From IMG/VR virus record IMGVR_UViG_3300015371_000049, positions 1 through 53,959 of that record: a stretch of 53,959 nucleotides of DNA; one strand, written 5' to 3'. The stretch is from a virus. The stretch's first letter is position 1, and each line of letters opens with the position of its first letter. Below the pieces are notes generated by a model. It saw only the letters and a list, made by a program, of their open reading frames with translations, did no database searches and was not told the DNA's origin. Below are positions 16,453 to 24,592 of this stretch, in pieces. Position numbers and translations under genes: made by a program.

Positions 16453-17952
16453 CTACGCGGCGGCCTCCCGCGCGCCGGCGCCGGGTAGCTGCTTGTCGCT
16501 CTTCAGGAACACCTCGACCCCGGTACCGATCGCATCGACGAGGTCGTCGTGCGCGCCGAGCGGGAACCGGATCATCTGCGCCTCGGCCTGGTGCAGCCGC
16601 TTCTCGTGGAAGACGCGGCTGCGCTGGTACTTCGCCAGCAGTGACCCAGCGCGGACTTCCTTGTGCTCGTCGTGGTGCACGGTCCGGACCTTCACCGGCA
16701 GGTCATGCAGGATCGCGAGCCATGTGTCGCCGCCCTGGTTCGTCTCTACGACCACGCCCGCGATCTCCGGGTACGCGTCGAGGATTTGTAGCACTCGTGC
16801 GCGAAGCTTCTCGCCGGGCGGGATCTTGACTTGCCAGGCGTCCCGGATCAGGCACGCGTCCGCTGGGCGGCTGTAGCCGACGACCGCCAGCGCGGTGAAG
16901 TCGCTCTTGGCCTTCGTTGTGACCGCGGGGTCGATCGCGAGTACGTGGTGCGTCAGCGGCAGATCTGTCCGGATGACGAAGTCCTCACCGGACCAGAACG
17001 CGCTGTCGGCGGCCATCGGGTCGTTCCGCATTTGCGATGCGAACCAGCGAGCGCCGCGGACCTGGTTGATCCACACCATCGACCAGCGCTCAGGCCAGAG
17101 GCTGTGCTCCACGCCGTCGGCGTCGACCTGGATGATGTCGTAGTAGCGGGCGACGAACTGCGCGCCCTTGACCCACTCGGGCGATTCCTCGCCGCGCTGC
17201 TTCGCTGCGATGTCGTCGACGATCGCGCCCGGCATCGCGACCGTCCCGGCCAGCGTCACCGACGCCTTGTTGTTCATCGGCAGGATGCCCGAGAGCATCG
17301 TCGCCAAGCGGTGTTCCTTCTGGGTCACCGAGTAGTTGCCTTCGGTGCCTTCGATGTCGTCCAGGACGATGTGGTCCGGCCGCCGATTGCCGATCTTCAG
17401 GCCGAGCACTTCGGAGTCGATACCGCGGGCGGAGAACACGAACCCGGACGTCGCGATGTACAGGTTCTGCGTGTCCGCCATCGTCGTCCCGCGCGGCCGG
17501 CGTGCCGGTGCGCACAGGTCGGGGAAGTCGTTCCGGATGAGCTCGTTGGTCTCCAGCTCGCCCTTGAAGGTCTGCAGGTGCTGCTCGGCCTGCGTGCCGG
17601 ACGCCGCGAACGCCGCGACGAACTTCCGATGCCCGTGCGCGGCCAACCACAGCGGGATGATCAGGAACCACCACGTGGACTTCCCGAGCCCGCGCGGAGC
17701 GATGATCGCGTCCCGGAGCTCGCCCGGCTCGGTGCTGGAGATCGGCCGGACGTACCGCTTCGCCAGCTCGCACCACTCCAGGTGCGCGCTGGCGAAGGAG
17801 ATCTCGTCGCCGGTCTCTTCACCGCGCAGGTGGTGCGGCAGGTACACGAGCGCGAACAGCAGCGGGTCCAGCCGAGTCAGCAGCTTCCGTCCCTCGGCAA
17901 GATGCAGCAGGTCGCCGGGGAGGTCGGCGAGGTAGGCGTCGAGATCGAACAC
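16453..17952 (-). CDS. terL: Terminase large subunit
   Basis: 499 residues. Walker A is APRGLGKST (85-93) and Walker B is HIVLDDIEG. The C-terminal RNase-H-like nuclease shows AIDPAVTTKAKSDFTALAV, then VVVETNQGG, and finally AHDDLVDAIGTG, giving the expected three acidic sites. It would power packaging and cut concatemeric DNA, docking on the portal encoded 12 bases downstream. The small subunit is encoded about 5.7 kb upstream rather than adjacent, because the glycosyltransferase island lies between the two. Confidence 0.96.
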   Translation of the reverse strand: MFDLDAYLADLPGDLLHLAEGRKLLTRLDPLLFALVYLPHHLRGEETGDEISFASAHLEWCELAKRYVRPISSTEPGELRDAIIAPRGLGKSTWWFLIIPLWLAAHGHRKFVAAFAASGTQAEQHLQTFKGELETNELIRNDFPDLCAPARRPRGTTMADTQNLYIATSGFVFSARGIDSEVLGLKIGNRRPDHIVLDDIEGTEGNYSVTQKEHRLATMLSGILPMNNKASVTLAGTVAMPGAIVDDIAAKQRGEESPEWVKGAQFVARYYDIIQVDADGVEHSLWPERWSMVWINQVRGARWFASQMRNDPMAADSAFWSGEDFVIRTDLPLTHHVLAIDPAVTTKAKSDFTALAVVGYSRPADACLIRDAWQVKIPPGEKLRARVLQILDAYPEIAGVVVETNQGGDTWLAILHDLPVKVRTVHHDEHKEVRAGSLLAKYQRSRVFHEKRLHQAEAQMIRFPLGAHDDLVDAIGTGVEVFLKSDKQLPGAGAREAAA

Positions 17953-18011
17953 TTCGTCACCACCTGCACGGCACCGACCCGGCGATCACCAACCTGACTC
18001 GGACACGGCCC

Positions 18012-18701
18012 TCAGCCGGGGAGAAGCTGCTGCGCGGCACGGACGGAACGTTCATCTCCGACGTCAAGCAGGTCCGCCGCGACTGCCGCCGGGACCGCGT
18101 AGCCAGTCGATCCCGCCGGCCGCAGAACGTCGGGCAGGGCAGGAACGCGGATCACCACGTTGGGCGCGGCGCTGTCCAGCCGGATCCGTCGCGAGCGGAC
18201 GAGCTCGTCGAACCGGGTGGCCTCGACATAGAGCTCCTCGTCTCCGCTACCCGCTATCAGGTCGGCACCGTAGTACCCCGCGGCGGCGGGCCCGCTGACG
18301 ACAGCGTGCGGGTCTTCCCGCAGCCGTGCGAGAGGTCCGGGCAGCATCCGCGCGCGGTACACCCGCGCGCGGCCGGACAGCAGCCGCGGCCATCGAGCGG
18401 GCTCATGCTCCCGTGCGTAGCGCTTGAGCCGGACCCGCTCGGACGGCGCGAGCCACGACGGCTGATGGCCGCTCAGCGACCACAGGAACCCCCAAGCCAT
18501 CCGCGCGGACAGCGGCCGCCCGGGGGAGGGCATCACGACGCTCTTCCGGTGCTCGACCGACCGGGCGTCGATCAGCAGTTCACGGCCGATCCGGATCGCG
18601 TCGAGCCTGCCGCCGTGCACGAGCTCACGGACGCGCTCCCGCGAGACCTTCAGAAGCTGCGCCGCCTGAGCAACAGGAAGCAGCTGGGCCGAATCGACCA
18701 T
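18012..18701 (-). CDS. HTH protein with AbiEi-like C-terminal region
   Basis: 229 residues. Residues 6-50 form an excisionase/MerR-type HTH (LPVAQAAQLLKVSRERVREL ... RIGRELLIDARSV). The remainder, GRPLSARMAWGFLWSLSG, an Arg-rich middle, DPHAVVSGPAAAGYYGAD, and VPAAVAADLLDVGDERSVRA near the end, resembles the C-terminal region of AbiEi-type antitoxins seen in many actinobacterial HTH proteins. No AbiEii nucleotidyltransferase neighbour is present. An inverted repeat overlapping its likely promoter (18742-18775) suggests autorepression. It interrupts a packaging operon, so it could be a cargo gene or a local regulator. Confidence 0.7.
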   Translation of the reverse strand: MVDSAQLLPVAQAAQLLKVSRERVRELVHGGRLDAIRIGRELLIDARSVEHRKSVVMPSPGRPLSARMAWGFLWSLSGHQPSWLAPSERVRLKRYAREHEPARWPRLLSGRARVYRARMLPGPLARLREDPHAVVSGPAAAGYYGADLIAGSGDEELYVEATRFDELVRSRRIRLDSAAPNVVIRVPALPDVLRPAGSTGYAVPAAVAADLLDVGDERSVRAAQQLLPG

Positions 18702-18737
18702 GTGTGCTCCCTTCGACTCGCCGATCGATCAGCAGCC

Positions 18738-18775
18738 AGTTTACACAACCCTTCCGCCAGCCAGGGGTTTGTGTA
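18738..18775 (-). promoter_or_regulatory. Promoter/operator upstream of the HTH gene
   Basis: The 76-base gap contains TACACAACCC (18742-18751) facing GGGTTTGTGTA (18765-18775), an inverted repeat with a single extra base. On the minus strand TGTGTAAACT gives an extended -10 (TAAACT at 18743-18738), so the repeat overlaps the promoter. That is the expected layout for autorepression by the HTH protein starting at 18701. No good -35 is seen. Confidence 0.5.
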
Positions 18776-18777
18776 CA

Positions 18778-19377
18778 TCACCAGCGGTCAGGGCGGCCAC
18801 TCGTGTTCCCCGCGTGGTGATGCCACCACCAGGTCCGCCGGGGGACGTGGACGACCTTCGCGCCCGCCTTCACACACTCGACGGTGAACTGGAAGTCCTC
18901 GCCGTACGTCTCGCCGTTGATCAGCGCGCCGGGCGGCGGCTCCCGGAACCCGACTGCCTGCGCAAGCTCGGTCCGCACGAGGATCGTGATCGTGGTCTGC
19001 GTCGGCGAGTCCGGGTCGAAGGCCCGCCCGAAGTGGCCGAGCGGGTCGATCTCCGGGCGTTCTCGCCCAGTCCCGTCCTTGATCATGAAGTAGGAGAACA
19101 CGTAGTCCGCATCGAAGATCTTCACAGCGGCCGCGAGCGTCCGCAGGTGGAACGGCGCCATCTCGTCGTCGTCGTCGAGGAACGCCACCCAGTCACTTTT
19201 GACGTGCTCCAGGCCGAGTTGACGAGTCGCCGCCGCACCGCAGCGGCTGGCGTCCGTTGGCACGAGAACATCGACTGGGCGCAAGGTCTGCGCCTGTACC
19301 GAGTCGAGAGCGCGCTGCAGCAGCGCTTTGCGCGGCGGGATCGTCGGGATGACGACCGTGATCTCCGGATCGGTCAC
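18778..19377 (-). CDS. Family 2 glycosyltransferase
   Basis: 199 residues from a GTG in a GTGA overlap with the methyltransferase stop. It opens ITVVIPTIPPRKALLQRALD, the usual GT-A start, and has the metal-binding cluster SDWVAFLDDDDE (Asp68-Asp71). The C-terminal GETYGEDFQFTVECVKAGAK is the pattern around the catalytic acid. It would transfer a sugar from a nucleotide-sugar donor. As part of a four-gene sugar/methyl island inside the virion operon, the likely targets are virion proteins or cell-wall sugars; the target is not evident from sequence. Confidence 0.85.
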   Translation of the reverse strand: MTDPEITVVIPTIPPRKALLQRALDSVQAQTLRPVDVLVPTDASRCGAAATRQLGLEHVKSDWVAFLDDDDEMAPFHLRTLAAAVKIFDADYVFSYFMIKDGTGRERPEIDPLGHFGRAFDPDSPTQTTITILVRTELAQAVGFREPPPGALINGETYGEDFQFTVECVKAGAKVVHVPRRTWWWHHHAGNTSGRPDRW

Positions 19378-19991
19378 GACCTCACCGCCTTTGCTGTAAT
19401 CACTTGCGACCACTCGACATCGACGTGCTCCACGACCTCAAACCCGCCCTGCTCAACCAGCGCCCGGTAGCCGACGCGGTCCCACGCCCACGCGTGGTTG
19501 TCCTCGTGATAGTCAGCCGTCTCCCGCCACGGCGAACTGACGATCAGCCAGTCCGCGTTCCGGGCCAGCACGTCCCGCATGAACCCGTGCGGATCCGCCA
19601 GGTGCTCCAGCACCTCGGTCGCGATCACCAGGTTCGTCGGCGCGCCCCATGCGATCTCGTCGACCAGGACGTTCGCTTGCCGAACCTCGACACCACGAAC
19701 CTCGGTCGCGACCTTCACCGAGTTCGTGATGATCTCGAAACCGCAGGCCTTGCGCCGCAACGCGGCAGGAAGCAGCGACAGCAGGGCACCGTCACCCGCG
19801 CCGATGTCGGTGATCCAGTCGAGCTGCTCCCGCCTGGCAACGTCGGCGGCCAGCCGCGCGACGTGCTCCAGCCGCGCACGATGCACCCCGGCTGGATGCC
19901 CGAGGTGATCGCAGTTCGGGGTGTCCCGCCACCACTCCGGATCCAGCCACGCCGGCGGATCCGCTGGATCGAACAGCCGGTACTCAGCCAC
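19374..19991 (-). CDS. Class I SAM-dependent methyltransferase
   Basis: 205 residues from a GTG at 19991 with GGAGG five bases upstream; the longer frame overlaps the neighbouring gene. Motif I is TDIGAGDGALLSLLP (residues 61-75). The following EIITNSVKVATEVRGVEV and LVIATEVLEHLADPHGFMRD match later class I motifs. The overall look is like methyltransferases acting on sugars or small molecules rather than DNA, since no target-recognition domain or catalytic DPPY/PC motif is visible. It is coupled to two glycosyltransferase genes, so it probably caps or edits the transferred sugar. Confidence 0.82.
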   Translation of the reverse strand: MAEYRLFDPADPPAWLDPEWWRDTPNCDHLGHPAGVHRARLEHVARLAADVARREQLDWITDIGAGDGALLSLLPAALRRKACGFEIITNSVKVATEVRGVEVRQANVLVDEIAWGAPTNLVIATEVLEHLADPHGFMRDVLARNADWLIVSSPWRETADYHEDNHAWAWDRVGYRALVEQGGFEVVEHVDVEWSQVITAKAVRS

Positions 19992-20661
19992 GCGAGCCTC
20001 CGAGGTAGAGCGCGCGGTTCGGGCTGTCCAGATCCCGGTGGTCCCGCGGATGCCATAGCTCACGCAACACCGCGTTGGTCACCGGACCGGGCATGGCCGC
20101 CCGACGGAGCGAGTCGTAGAGGGCGTTGTCCTCGTAGCCCCAGCCCTCATAGCGCTCGTCCATGCCGCCGACTCGCTCGAACAGCTCCCGCCGGACCGCA
20201 AGGACGCCGGGACAGAACTGCGGTTCCTCAACCCAGGTGCCGATCAGGTCGACCGGGTTCGTGCAGAGCCAGTCGGCGGTGGACTGCTCCGAGGCGTACG
20301 CGATCCGGCGGTACAGCGGCAACCACTCGTGCTGGCCGAGCATCGCCTCCGCGTGCTCAAGCACGGCCGCGTCCGGGACATGGTCGGCGCCGAACAGCAC
20401 AAACGCGTCGTACCCTGGGGGAGCGAGCCGGACCGCGCGGTTGATCGCCCGCGCCACCGAAAACGGTCGCCGCTCGTCCGTCCACTCCACATCAGGAACG
20501 TCCGAGGTGAAGTGCTCCGGATACCGCAGCGTTCCGAACAGCGGATCGGCAGCAACGATCAGGTCCAGCCCGGTCGCCTCCCATCGCGGTCGCAGGAAGT
20601 TCCACACCTGCTCGCGGGGCCCGTTGTCGGTGCCCCACGGCACGATCACTGCGAGGTTCAC
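19984..20661 (-). CDS. Glycosyltransferase, galactosyltransferase-like
   Basis: 225 residues. Residues 3-95 (LAVIVPWGTDNGPREQVWNF ... AFVLFGADHVPD) form a GT-A-like donor domain. Residues 164-179 (VGGMDERYEGWGYEDN) match the C-terminal galactosyltransferase motif, GGxDExFxGWGxED. The start overlaps the preceding stop by an ATGA junction. It is the second glycosyltransferase of the island. Actinophage homologues of this type have been tied to virion-protein glycosylation; its target here is unknown. Confidence 0.85.
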   Translation of the reverse strand: MNLAVIVPWGTDNGPREQVWNFLRPRWEATGLDLIVAADPLFGTLRYPEHFTSDVPDVEWTDERRPFSVARAINRAVRLAPPGYDAFVLFGADHVPDAAVLEHAEAMLGQHEWLPLYRRIAYASEQSTADWLCTNPVDLIGTWVEEPQFCPGVLAVRRELFERVGGMDERYEGWGYEDNALYDSLRRAAMPGPVTNAVLRELWHPRDHRDLDSPNRALYLGGSRG

Positions 20662-20912
20662 TGCTTGCCGCCGTCGAGCGGCACGGACTGGCGCGTCTCC
20701 GTGTTTATCGGTGCGTCGATGATCGCCCGCGCCAGGTCGATCGTGTACTGGATCGGTTTCCCGAGCAGCGACCGCGACGACACACAGACTTCGATGCCCG
20801 CCCGCAGGATGTCCCGCACCGGGTCGCGAAGCCCTTCAGGCTGAACCACGTCGAGGCGCGCGAGAGCGCTGGAGAGGAGGGAGGATGCAGCACGCGGCGT
20901 GTAGTCCGTCAT
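20658..20912 (-). CDS. Small conserved phage protein
   Basis: 84 residues, coupled at both ends by ATGA overlaps. The sequence is largely helical (SSLLSSALARLDVVQPEGLR, then LLGKPIQYTIDLARAIIDA). No motif is recognised. It lies between the glycosyltransferase and a 69-residue protein and is certainly part of the late operon by coupling and codon use. Confidence 0.7.
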   Translation of the reverse strand: MTDYTPRAASSLLSSALARLDVVQPEGLRDPVRDILRAGIEVCVSSRSLLGKPIQYTIDLARAIIDAPINTETRQSVPLDGGKQ

Positions 20913-21118
20913 CGCGGGCCACCGTCCAGCGGCGTGTACTTCCCGGGCTCAACGCTGTGCGGCTCCTTGCCGCCGTTCTCGAGCGAGACGGCGATCTCCT
21001 CCCAGCGCGCCGCCGCATCCGAGTCAGCCGAGAACTCGGCGGACTCGGCCTCCGCGCGTGCCGTCCGGGCCAGCACCGAGCGCTCGTCGGCGGAAAGGTC
21101 ACTCAGTGCGTAGATCAC
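20909..21118 (-). CDS. Small acidic protein
   Basis: 69 residues from the GTG at 21118, coupled by GTGA to the preceding gene and preceded by GGAGG at 7 bases. The longer open frame overlaps the neighbour and has shadow composition. The sequence is helical and acidic (LSDLSADERSVLARTARAEA, then EFSADSDAAARWEEIAVSL), with an ending YTPLDGGPR. Function unknown. Confidence 0.7.
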   Translation of the reverse strand: MIYALSDLSADERSVLARTARAEAESAEFSADSDAAARWEEIAVSLENGGKEPHSVEPGKYTPLDGGPR

Positions 21119-21501
21119 GACGACACCTCCTTGCTCGCCGACGAGGACGTGTAGCGCGGCAGCTCGCCGTCGTCGTCCCTCGGGTCGTTGACCGACCAGT
21201 AGGTTTTGCCGCCGTCGTTCGAGAAGCACGCGCTGTTCCGGCGGTTCTGCCACAGCGGTGTCGTGCTGCCGCCGCCCTCGTCGGTGACGTTGTGCCACTC
21301 GTCCGGCGCGTTGGTCAGCGGCGTGAGGTTGCCGAACGCCAGCAGCGTGTGCAGCTGGTGCCGCGCGATCTCCGCCGAGGCACCGCTGTGCCCGCCGTAG
21401 GACGCGAACGCGGCTACCGCGGCCACGATGGACTGGGCGTAGCCCGGGTCTTCCCCGAGCAGCTTGAGCTCGCGGCGAGCATGTTCGACCAGATTGCTCA
21501 T
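21115..21501 (-). CDS. Conserved actinophage protein of unknown function
   Basis: 128 residues. The pattern MSNLVEHARRELKLLGEDPG, then GGHSGASAEIARHQLHTLLA, then LTPLTNAPDEWHNVTDEGGG and a Trp-Gln-x-Arg-Arg-Asn segment is a familiar small protein of many actinobacterial phages. There it is annotated only as hypothetical. It looks like a globular domain with a final Asp/Gly-rich part (TYWSVNDPRDDDGEL). No catalytic motif recognised. Confidence 0.8.
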   Translation of the reverse strand: MSNLVEHARRELKLLGEDPGYAQSIVAAVAAFASYGGHSGASAEIARHQLHTLLAFGNLTPLTNAPDEWHNVTDEGGGSTTPLWQNRRNSACFSNDGGKTYWSVNDPRDDDGELPRYTSSSASKEVSS

Positions 21502-21520
21502 GGGACCTGACTCCCTTACT

Positions 21521-22516
21521 TCACTTCGCGCTGTAGGCGGATTCCCACAGATGCGCGTTGGTCTCGATCGAGCGGGACGCCGCCCACTCGCGTGCTTCCT
21601 TGCCCAGCCGCCCGCGTGCCTCGACGTCGTGGACGAGCGTCTCGAGCGCGGCGGTCCAGTCGCGCGCGGTACGGCACAGCAGTGCCGGCGCTCCAGCCGC
21701 TTCGGCGCGCTGATACGGACCGGTGTCCGACACGATCGCTGGGATGCCGAGGGCCGCGTACTCCAAGAGCTTCACGTCGCTCTTCGCCGTGTTGAACGGC
21801 GTCGGGCGAAGCGGCGCCAACCCGACATCGAAGTCGATCGCCTGGTACAGGTCCTCGACCTGCGGGAACCATCCGGTGTGCCGCGTCGTCGATCGCGCCG
21901 ATGAGACCCGGGCCGTCCAGTCCGGGCCGCCGATCATGTGGAACTCGGTCTCGTCCCGATACTGCGGGTGCTGCAGCAGCCGTCGCAGCGGCGCGGCCAT
22001 CTCGCCGAAATCCCTCGCATGCCCTGGGCCGCCCGCCCAGCCGATCGTGACGCGCCCGTTCGTAACCGGCCGGTCGTGGTGCAACAGCCACTTCGGGATC
22101 ATGTTCGGCAGCACGACCACGTTCGGATTCATCTGCCGCAGCACCTCGGCAAGCCGCTCCGTCGTCGTCGTAACCAGGTCCGCGAGCTCCACGTTCCGGC
22201 GCAGGTTCGCCAGCAGCTCCGGCGTGTAGAACTTCACCGCCGCCCGATTCGCCGGATCCAGCGACCACAGGTCGTCGTCGAGCTCCAGCACCGTCAGGAC
22301 CTGGTCCTCGCGGCAGTGCCGCTGGAAGGTCACCGAGGCCTCCGGCAAGCAGGTGCGCTGCGCGACCAGCACGTCGATCCCATCCACCCGGTCCGGCATC
22401 AGCCCGTCAAGGAACAGCCGCCAACCCGGATTCCGGCGCGCCACCTCCGTAAACGGCATGATCATCCGGTACCAGCCACAGCCCTGCGTGTCCGCGAGCG
22501 CGCCGAAGATCCTCAC
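21521..22516 (-). CDS. GT4-type (GT-B fold) glycosyltransferase
   Basis: 331 residues from a GTG with GAGGGGG upstream; the in-frame ATG further up lacks a good ribosome site. The N-terminal domain has VRIFGALADTQGCGWYRM. The C-terminal Rossmann domain has RVTIGWAGGPGHARDFGEM, then VGLAPLRPTPFNTAKSDVKL and EYAALGIPAIVSD, the pattern around the donor-binding E-x7-E region of GT4 enzymes. Phage genes of this type are often found near structural genes. It completes the island of three transferases and one methyltransferase. Confidence 0.85.
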   Translation of the reverse strand: MRIFGALADTQGCGWYRMIMPFTEVARRNPGWRLFLDGLMPDRVDGIDVLVAQRTCLPEASVTFQRHCREDQVLTVLELDDDLWSLDPANRAAVKFYTPELLANLRRNVELADLVTTTTERLAEVLRQMNPNVVVLPNMIPKWLLHHDRPVTNGRVTIGWAGGPGHARDFGEMAAPLRRLLQHPQYRDETEFHMIGGPDWTARVSSARSTTRHTGWFPQVEDLYQAIDFDVGLAPLRPTPFNTAKSDVKLLEYAALGIPAIVSDTGPYQRAEAAGAPALLCRTARDWTAALETLVHDVEARGRLGKEAREWAASRSIETNAHLWESAYSAK

Positions 22517-22538
22517 GCCGCCCCCTCGAGAAAAGTTG

Positions 22539-22688
22539 TCAGTCCAGCACGCCGAGCCCAGCCAGCACCGCCGTACCAAACGCGACCGCCGCCAAGATCA
22601 GCGCCGCGATCCGCTGCCCGTCCTTCCGCGCCCCCAGCGCGCCCGTCATCATCAGCAGCCCAGCCGCGATCGCCACCGCATACACCAT
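22539..22688 (-). CDS. Small two-helix membrane protein
   Basis: 49 residues. The ATG at 22688 overlaps the preceding stop (TGATG), with GAGGTG upstream. Two hydrophobic stretches (VYAVAIAAGLLMMTGALGA and ALILAAVAFGTAVLAGLGVL) are separated by a basic turn RKDGQR, giving a membrane hairpin. That shape is compatible with a holin or small accessory membrane protein, but no endolysin is nearby, so a holin role is not supported. The call rests on coupling and hydropathy. Confidence 0.65.
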   Translation of the reverse strand: MVYAVAIAAGLLMMTGALGARKDGQRIAALILAAVAFGTAVLAGLGVLD

Positions 22689-22921
22689 CACGACACCTCG
22701 GAGCCGTCGTCGTCCCAGACCACCCGCGTCGCGCCGCCGTGGCCATGCACCTCAACCAGATCGGCCAGGCTTCGCCAGAACACGTTCGACGACCTCGGCC
22801 CACGCCAGTGCACGTTCGCCGTCCCGTCCGGCCACCGCACCCCATCCGCCACCCGGCCAGTACCCGACGCGCCCGTCACGTCCACATCGCGCTGCAGGTG
22901 GAACAACCTCGGCTCGCTCAC
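22688..22921 (-). CDS. Small conserved actinophage protein (HLQRD type)
   Basis: 77 residues from a GTG overlapping the upstream stop (GTGA). The sequence LFHLQRDVDVTGASGTGRVA ... GVRWPDGTANVHWRGP ... VHGHGGATRVVW is a well-known small protein in actinobacterial phages and prophages, of unknown function. The repeated Trp and Gly pattern suggests a small beta barrel. It may bind nucleic acid or protein, but nothing in the sequence shows this. Confidence 0.8.
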   Translation of the reverse strand: MSEPRLFHLQRDVDVTGASGTGRVADGVRWPDGTANVHWRGPRSSNVFWRSLADLVEVHGHGGATRVVWDDDGSEVS

Positions 22922-23187
22922 TTCCGCCCCCTCGCCTTCGCATGCCGATCCGCGATCGAGTCCCACGGCCCCGGCTCCGCACCCTCATGCCGACCAGGCC
23001 ACCGCCCAAAATGCGCGTGATACAGGTTCGCCGCCGCACCGTGCACCATGTGCCCTGGCACACCCTCCGACCGCAACGCCGCCAGCAACGACCTGTACGG
23101 CGTCGCCGTCGACGCCCACCGCGCAAGCCCCTCACCCAGCCAGTACGCCTTCAACTTCGCCGGCATCGCGAAAGCCACCAGGATCAC
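22918..23187 (-). CDS. Small conserved actinophage protein (KLKAYW type)
   Basis: 89 residues from a GTG in a GTGA overlap with the small terminase stop; an internal ATG at 23166 is an alternative. The motif PAKLKAYWLGEGLARWA, followed by a helical segment and AAANLYHAHFGRWPGRHEGA, is common near the terminase genes of actinophages. Function unknown. It is basic and His-rich, so nucleic-acid contact is possible but not shown. Confidence 0.8.
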   Translation of the reverse strand: MILVAFAMPAKLKAYWLGEGLARWASTATPYRSLLAALRSEGVPGHMVHGAAANLYHAHFGRWPGRHEGAEPGPWDSIADRHAKARGRK

Positions 23188-23693
23188 CCCCGTAGCGTCG
23201 CCTCGTCCTGCTCCACCTGCTCCCGGACCCGCGCGAGCATCGCCTGCAACTCCACCGGCTGCGGCTCCACACGCGCCTCGATCTCCGCCCGCGTCGGCGC
23301 GTCCAAGCCCATCAGCTTCGCGATCCGCTCCTCGATCCGCAGCAATCGATCAACCGCCTGCAGCCGCGGCCCGTCATCCTCAAGCGGCACTCCATCCGAG
23401 TCGCAGATGACCTTCCCGTGCGACACCGTGTAGTGAAATCGCTCCAGCACCTCAAGCGCGGCCTGCCGCATCTCACCCAGCCGCTCCAGCTGCACCTTCC
23501 GCAGCTCCACGGCCAGCGGCAGCACGATCTCGTCGGCTTCCTGCCGCGTCCAGTTCTGGATCGTCGTGTGGCTCACGCCCAACTCGGCGCCGGCCGCCCG
23601 ATCGGACAGGCCGCGCAGCTTCAACCGGTACGCGGCCGCGCGCTTCTCGGCCAACTCCGCCGGATTCGAGCGGGACTGCGGCACATCCGCCAC
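23184..23693 (-). CDS. terS: Terminase small subunit
   Basis: 169 residues from the GTG at 23693 (GGAGG 8 bases upstream). The longer open frame to 23867 is rejected because it runs into the promoter region. An HTH occupies residues about 17-50 (RAAAYRLKLRGLSDRAAGAE then SHTTIQNWTR). A long helical part (LRKVQLERLGEMRQAALEVL ... LLRIEERIAKLMGL) would form the oligomer. This is the domain order of small terminases that recognise the packaging site. It is the first gene of the leftward late operon. The cognate large subunit lies 5.7 kb downstream. Confidence 0.82.
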   Translation of the reverse strand: MADVPQSRSNPAELAEKRAAAYRLKLRGLSDRAAGAELGVSHTTIQNWTRQEADEIVLPLAVELRKVQLERLGEMRQAALEVLERFHYTVSHGKVICDSDGVPLEDDGPRLQAVDRLLRIEERIAKLMGLDAPTRAEIEARVEPQPVELQAMLARVREQVEQDEATLRG

Positions 23694-24054
23694 AACACCC
23701 ACCTCCCACCACAGCGACCCGGGAACACGACCCGTGCGGAAAGGCGCTCGTGACAGTCGCCAGCCGTGCTCAACCGGGCCGCCAGGCCCCCAAGATCCCA
23801 GAAGCCGAACGTCCACAAGACACAGATCGGCCCCCGCCTTGGAACATAAGCGATCACGAAAGGTCACGCAAACATCTGTTCAATAACGGTGAGCGATTGC
23901 CACAAGCCGATTGCCGCAAAAACCTACCTCACCTGGACTAACGTCCACACCGCCACCGCGACCACGGCACGAGCACGCGTAAACAATCCCGAATCGATCA
24001 CCCGCGGTTACCCTGGCCACAAGATCCCCTGGCAGCCGGAAGAGGAGCAGCCGA
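23694..24054. other. Divergent intergenic region, about 360 bases
   Basis: Non-coding gap between the leftward late operon and a rightward HTH gene. It is AT-richer than its surroundings around 23840-24000. It contains the predicted minus-strand promoter and a roughly 140-base leader. No tRNA, no convincing inverted repeat and no coding frame are seen. The phage packaging (cos or pac) site is often next to terS, so it could lie here, but no signature is visible. Confidence 0.6.
23843..23871 (-). promoter_or_regulatory. Predicted promoter of the late operon
   Basis: On the minus strand TTGCGT (23871-23866) and TATGTT (23848-23843) are separated by exactly 17 bases. Transcription would start near 23836, leaving a leader of about 140 bases before the small terminase GTG. 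This is the best sigma-A-like match in the gap. Confidence 0.6.
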
Positions 24055-24588
24055 ATGACCAACATCCTCCACCTCCTCGGCCACGTCGTCGCTCGCCAGG
24101 CCGTCACCCGCCACCCCGGCGCAATCGGCACCAAATCCGGGTTCTCCAGCGCCCCGCCGATCAACCTCGACGCGCTCGAACTCCAGCAAGAACTCTCGCG
24201 GTGGCGATGGACCGGCTCCGACTACGCCTACCAGCTCGAAGAGCGCGCCTGGAACATGGTCGAGCAGCCGCCGCACGTGCCGCTCGGCTTGTGCCCGTGC
24301 TGCAACTCTCCGGTCAGCTGCGAGTTCGATCGGGTGTCAGCGCAGTGCGGCACCTGCGGGGAGTGGCTGAACCGGGCCGACGCGGTCGCCGAAGCGCGTC
24401 GGTACGTCGAGACGACATGGCTGACACCGGGGGAGATCGAGAGCGAGACCCGCACGTGGGGCACGCCGGTCCGGGCGGGCCGTGTACGGAAGTGGCGGTA
24501 CCGCGGGCAGATCACCGCGCGATCGGACGGCCGGTACCGACTAGCGGATGTCCTAGCCGTCCTGGACCGACAGGCGGCGACCGCTTGA
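24055..24588 (+). CDS. Zinc-ribbon plus HTH DNA-binding protein
   Basis: 177 residues, rightward, with GGAAGAGGAG before the ATG. The middle has a four-Cys zinc ribbon, CPCC ... CGTCG (about residues 80-102). The C-terminus (RVRKWRYRGQITARSDGRYR, then LADVLAVLDRQ) looks like a MerR/excisionase-type HTH that reads a helix plus wing. It is transcribed away from the late operon across the shared promoter gap, so it could regulate that promoter. Actinophages often carry one such zinc-ribbon/HTH protein. The regulatory role is inferred. Confidence 0.7.
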   Translation: MTNILHLLGHVVARQAVTRHPGAIGTKSGFSSAPPINLDALELQQELSRWRWTGSDYAYQLEERAWNMVEQPPHVPLGLCPCCNSPVSCEFDRVSAQCGTCGEWLNRADAVAEARRYVETTWLTPGEIESETRTWGTPVRAGRVRKWRYRGQITARSDGRYRLADVLAVLDRQAATA

Positions 24589-24592
24589 AGCG

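Noticed and set aside
22539-22688. Holin gene
   Set aside because: The membrane hairpin shape fits, but there is no endolysin nearby and it lies in the terS end of the late operon, not after the tail genes.
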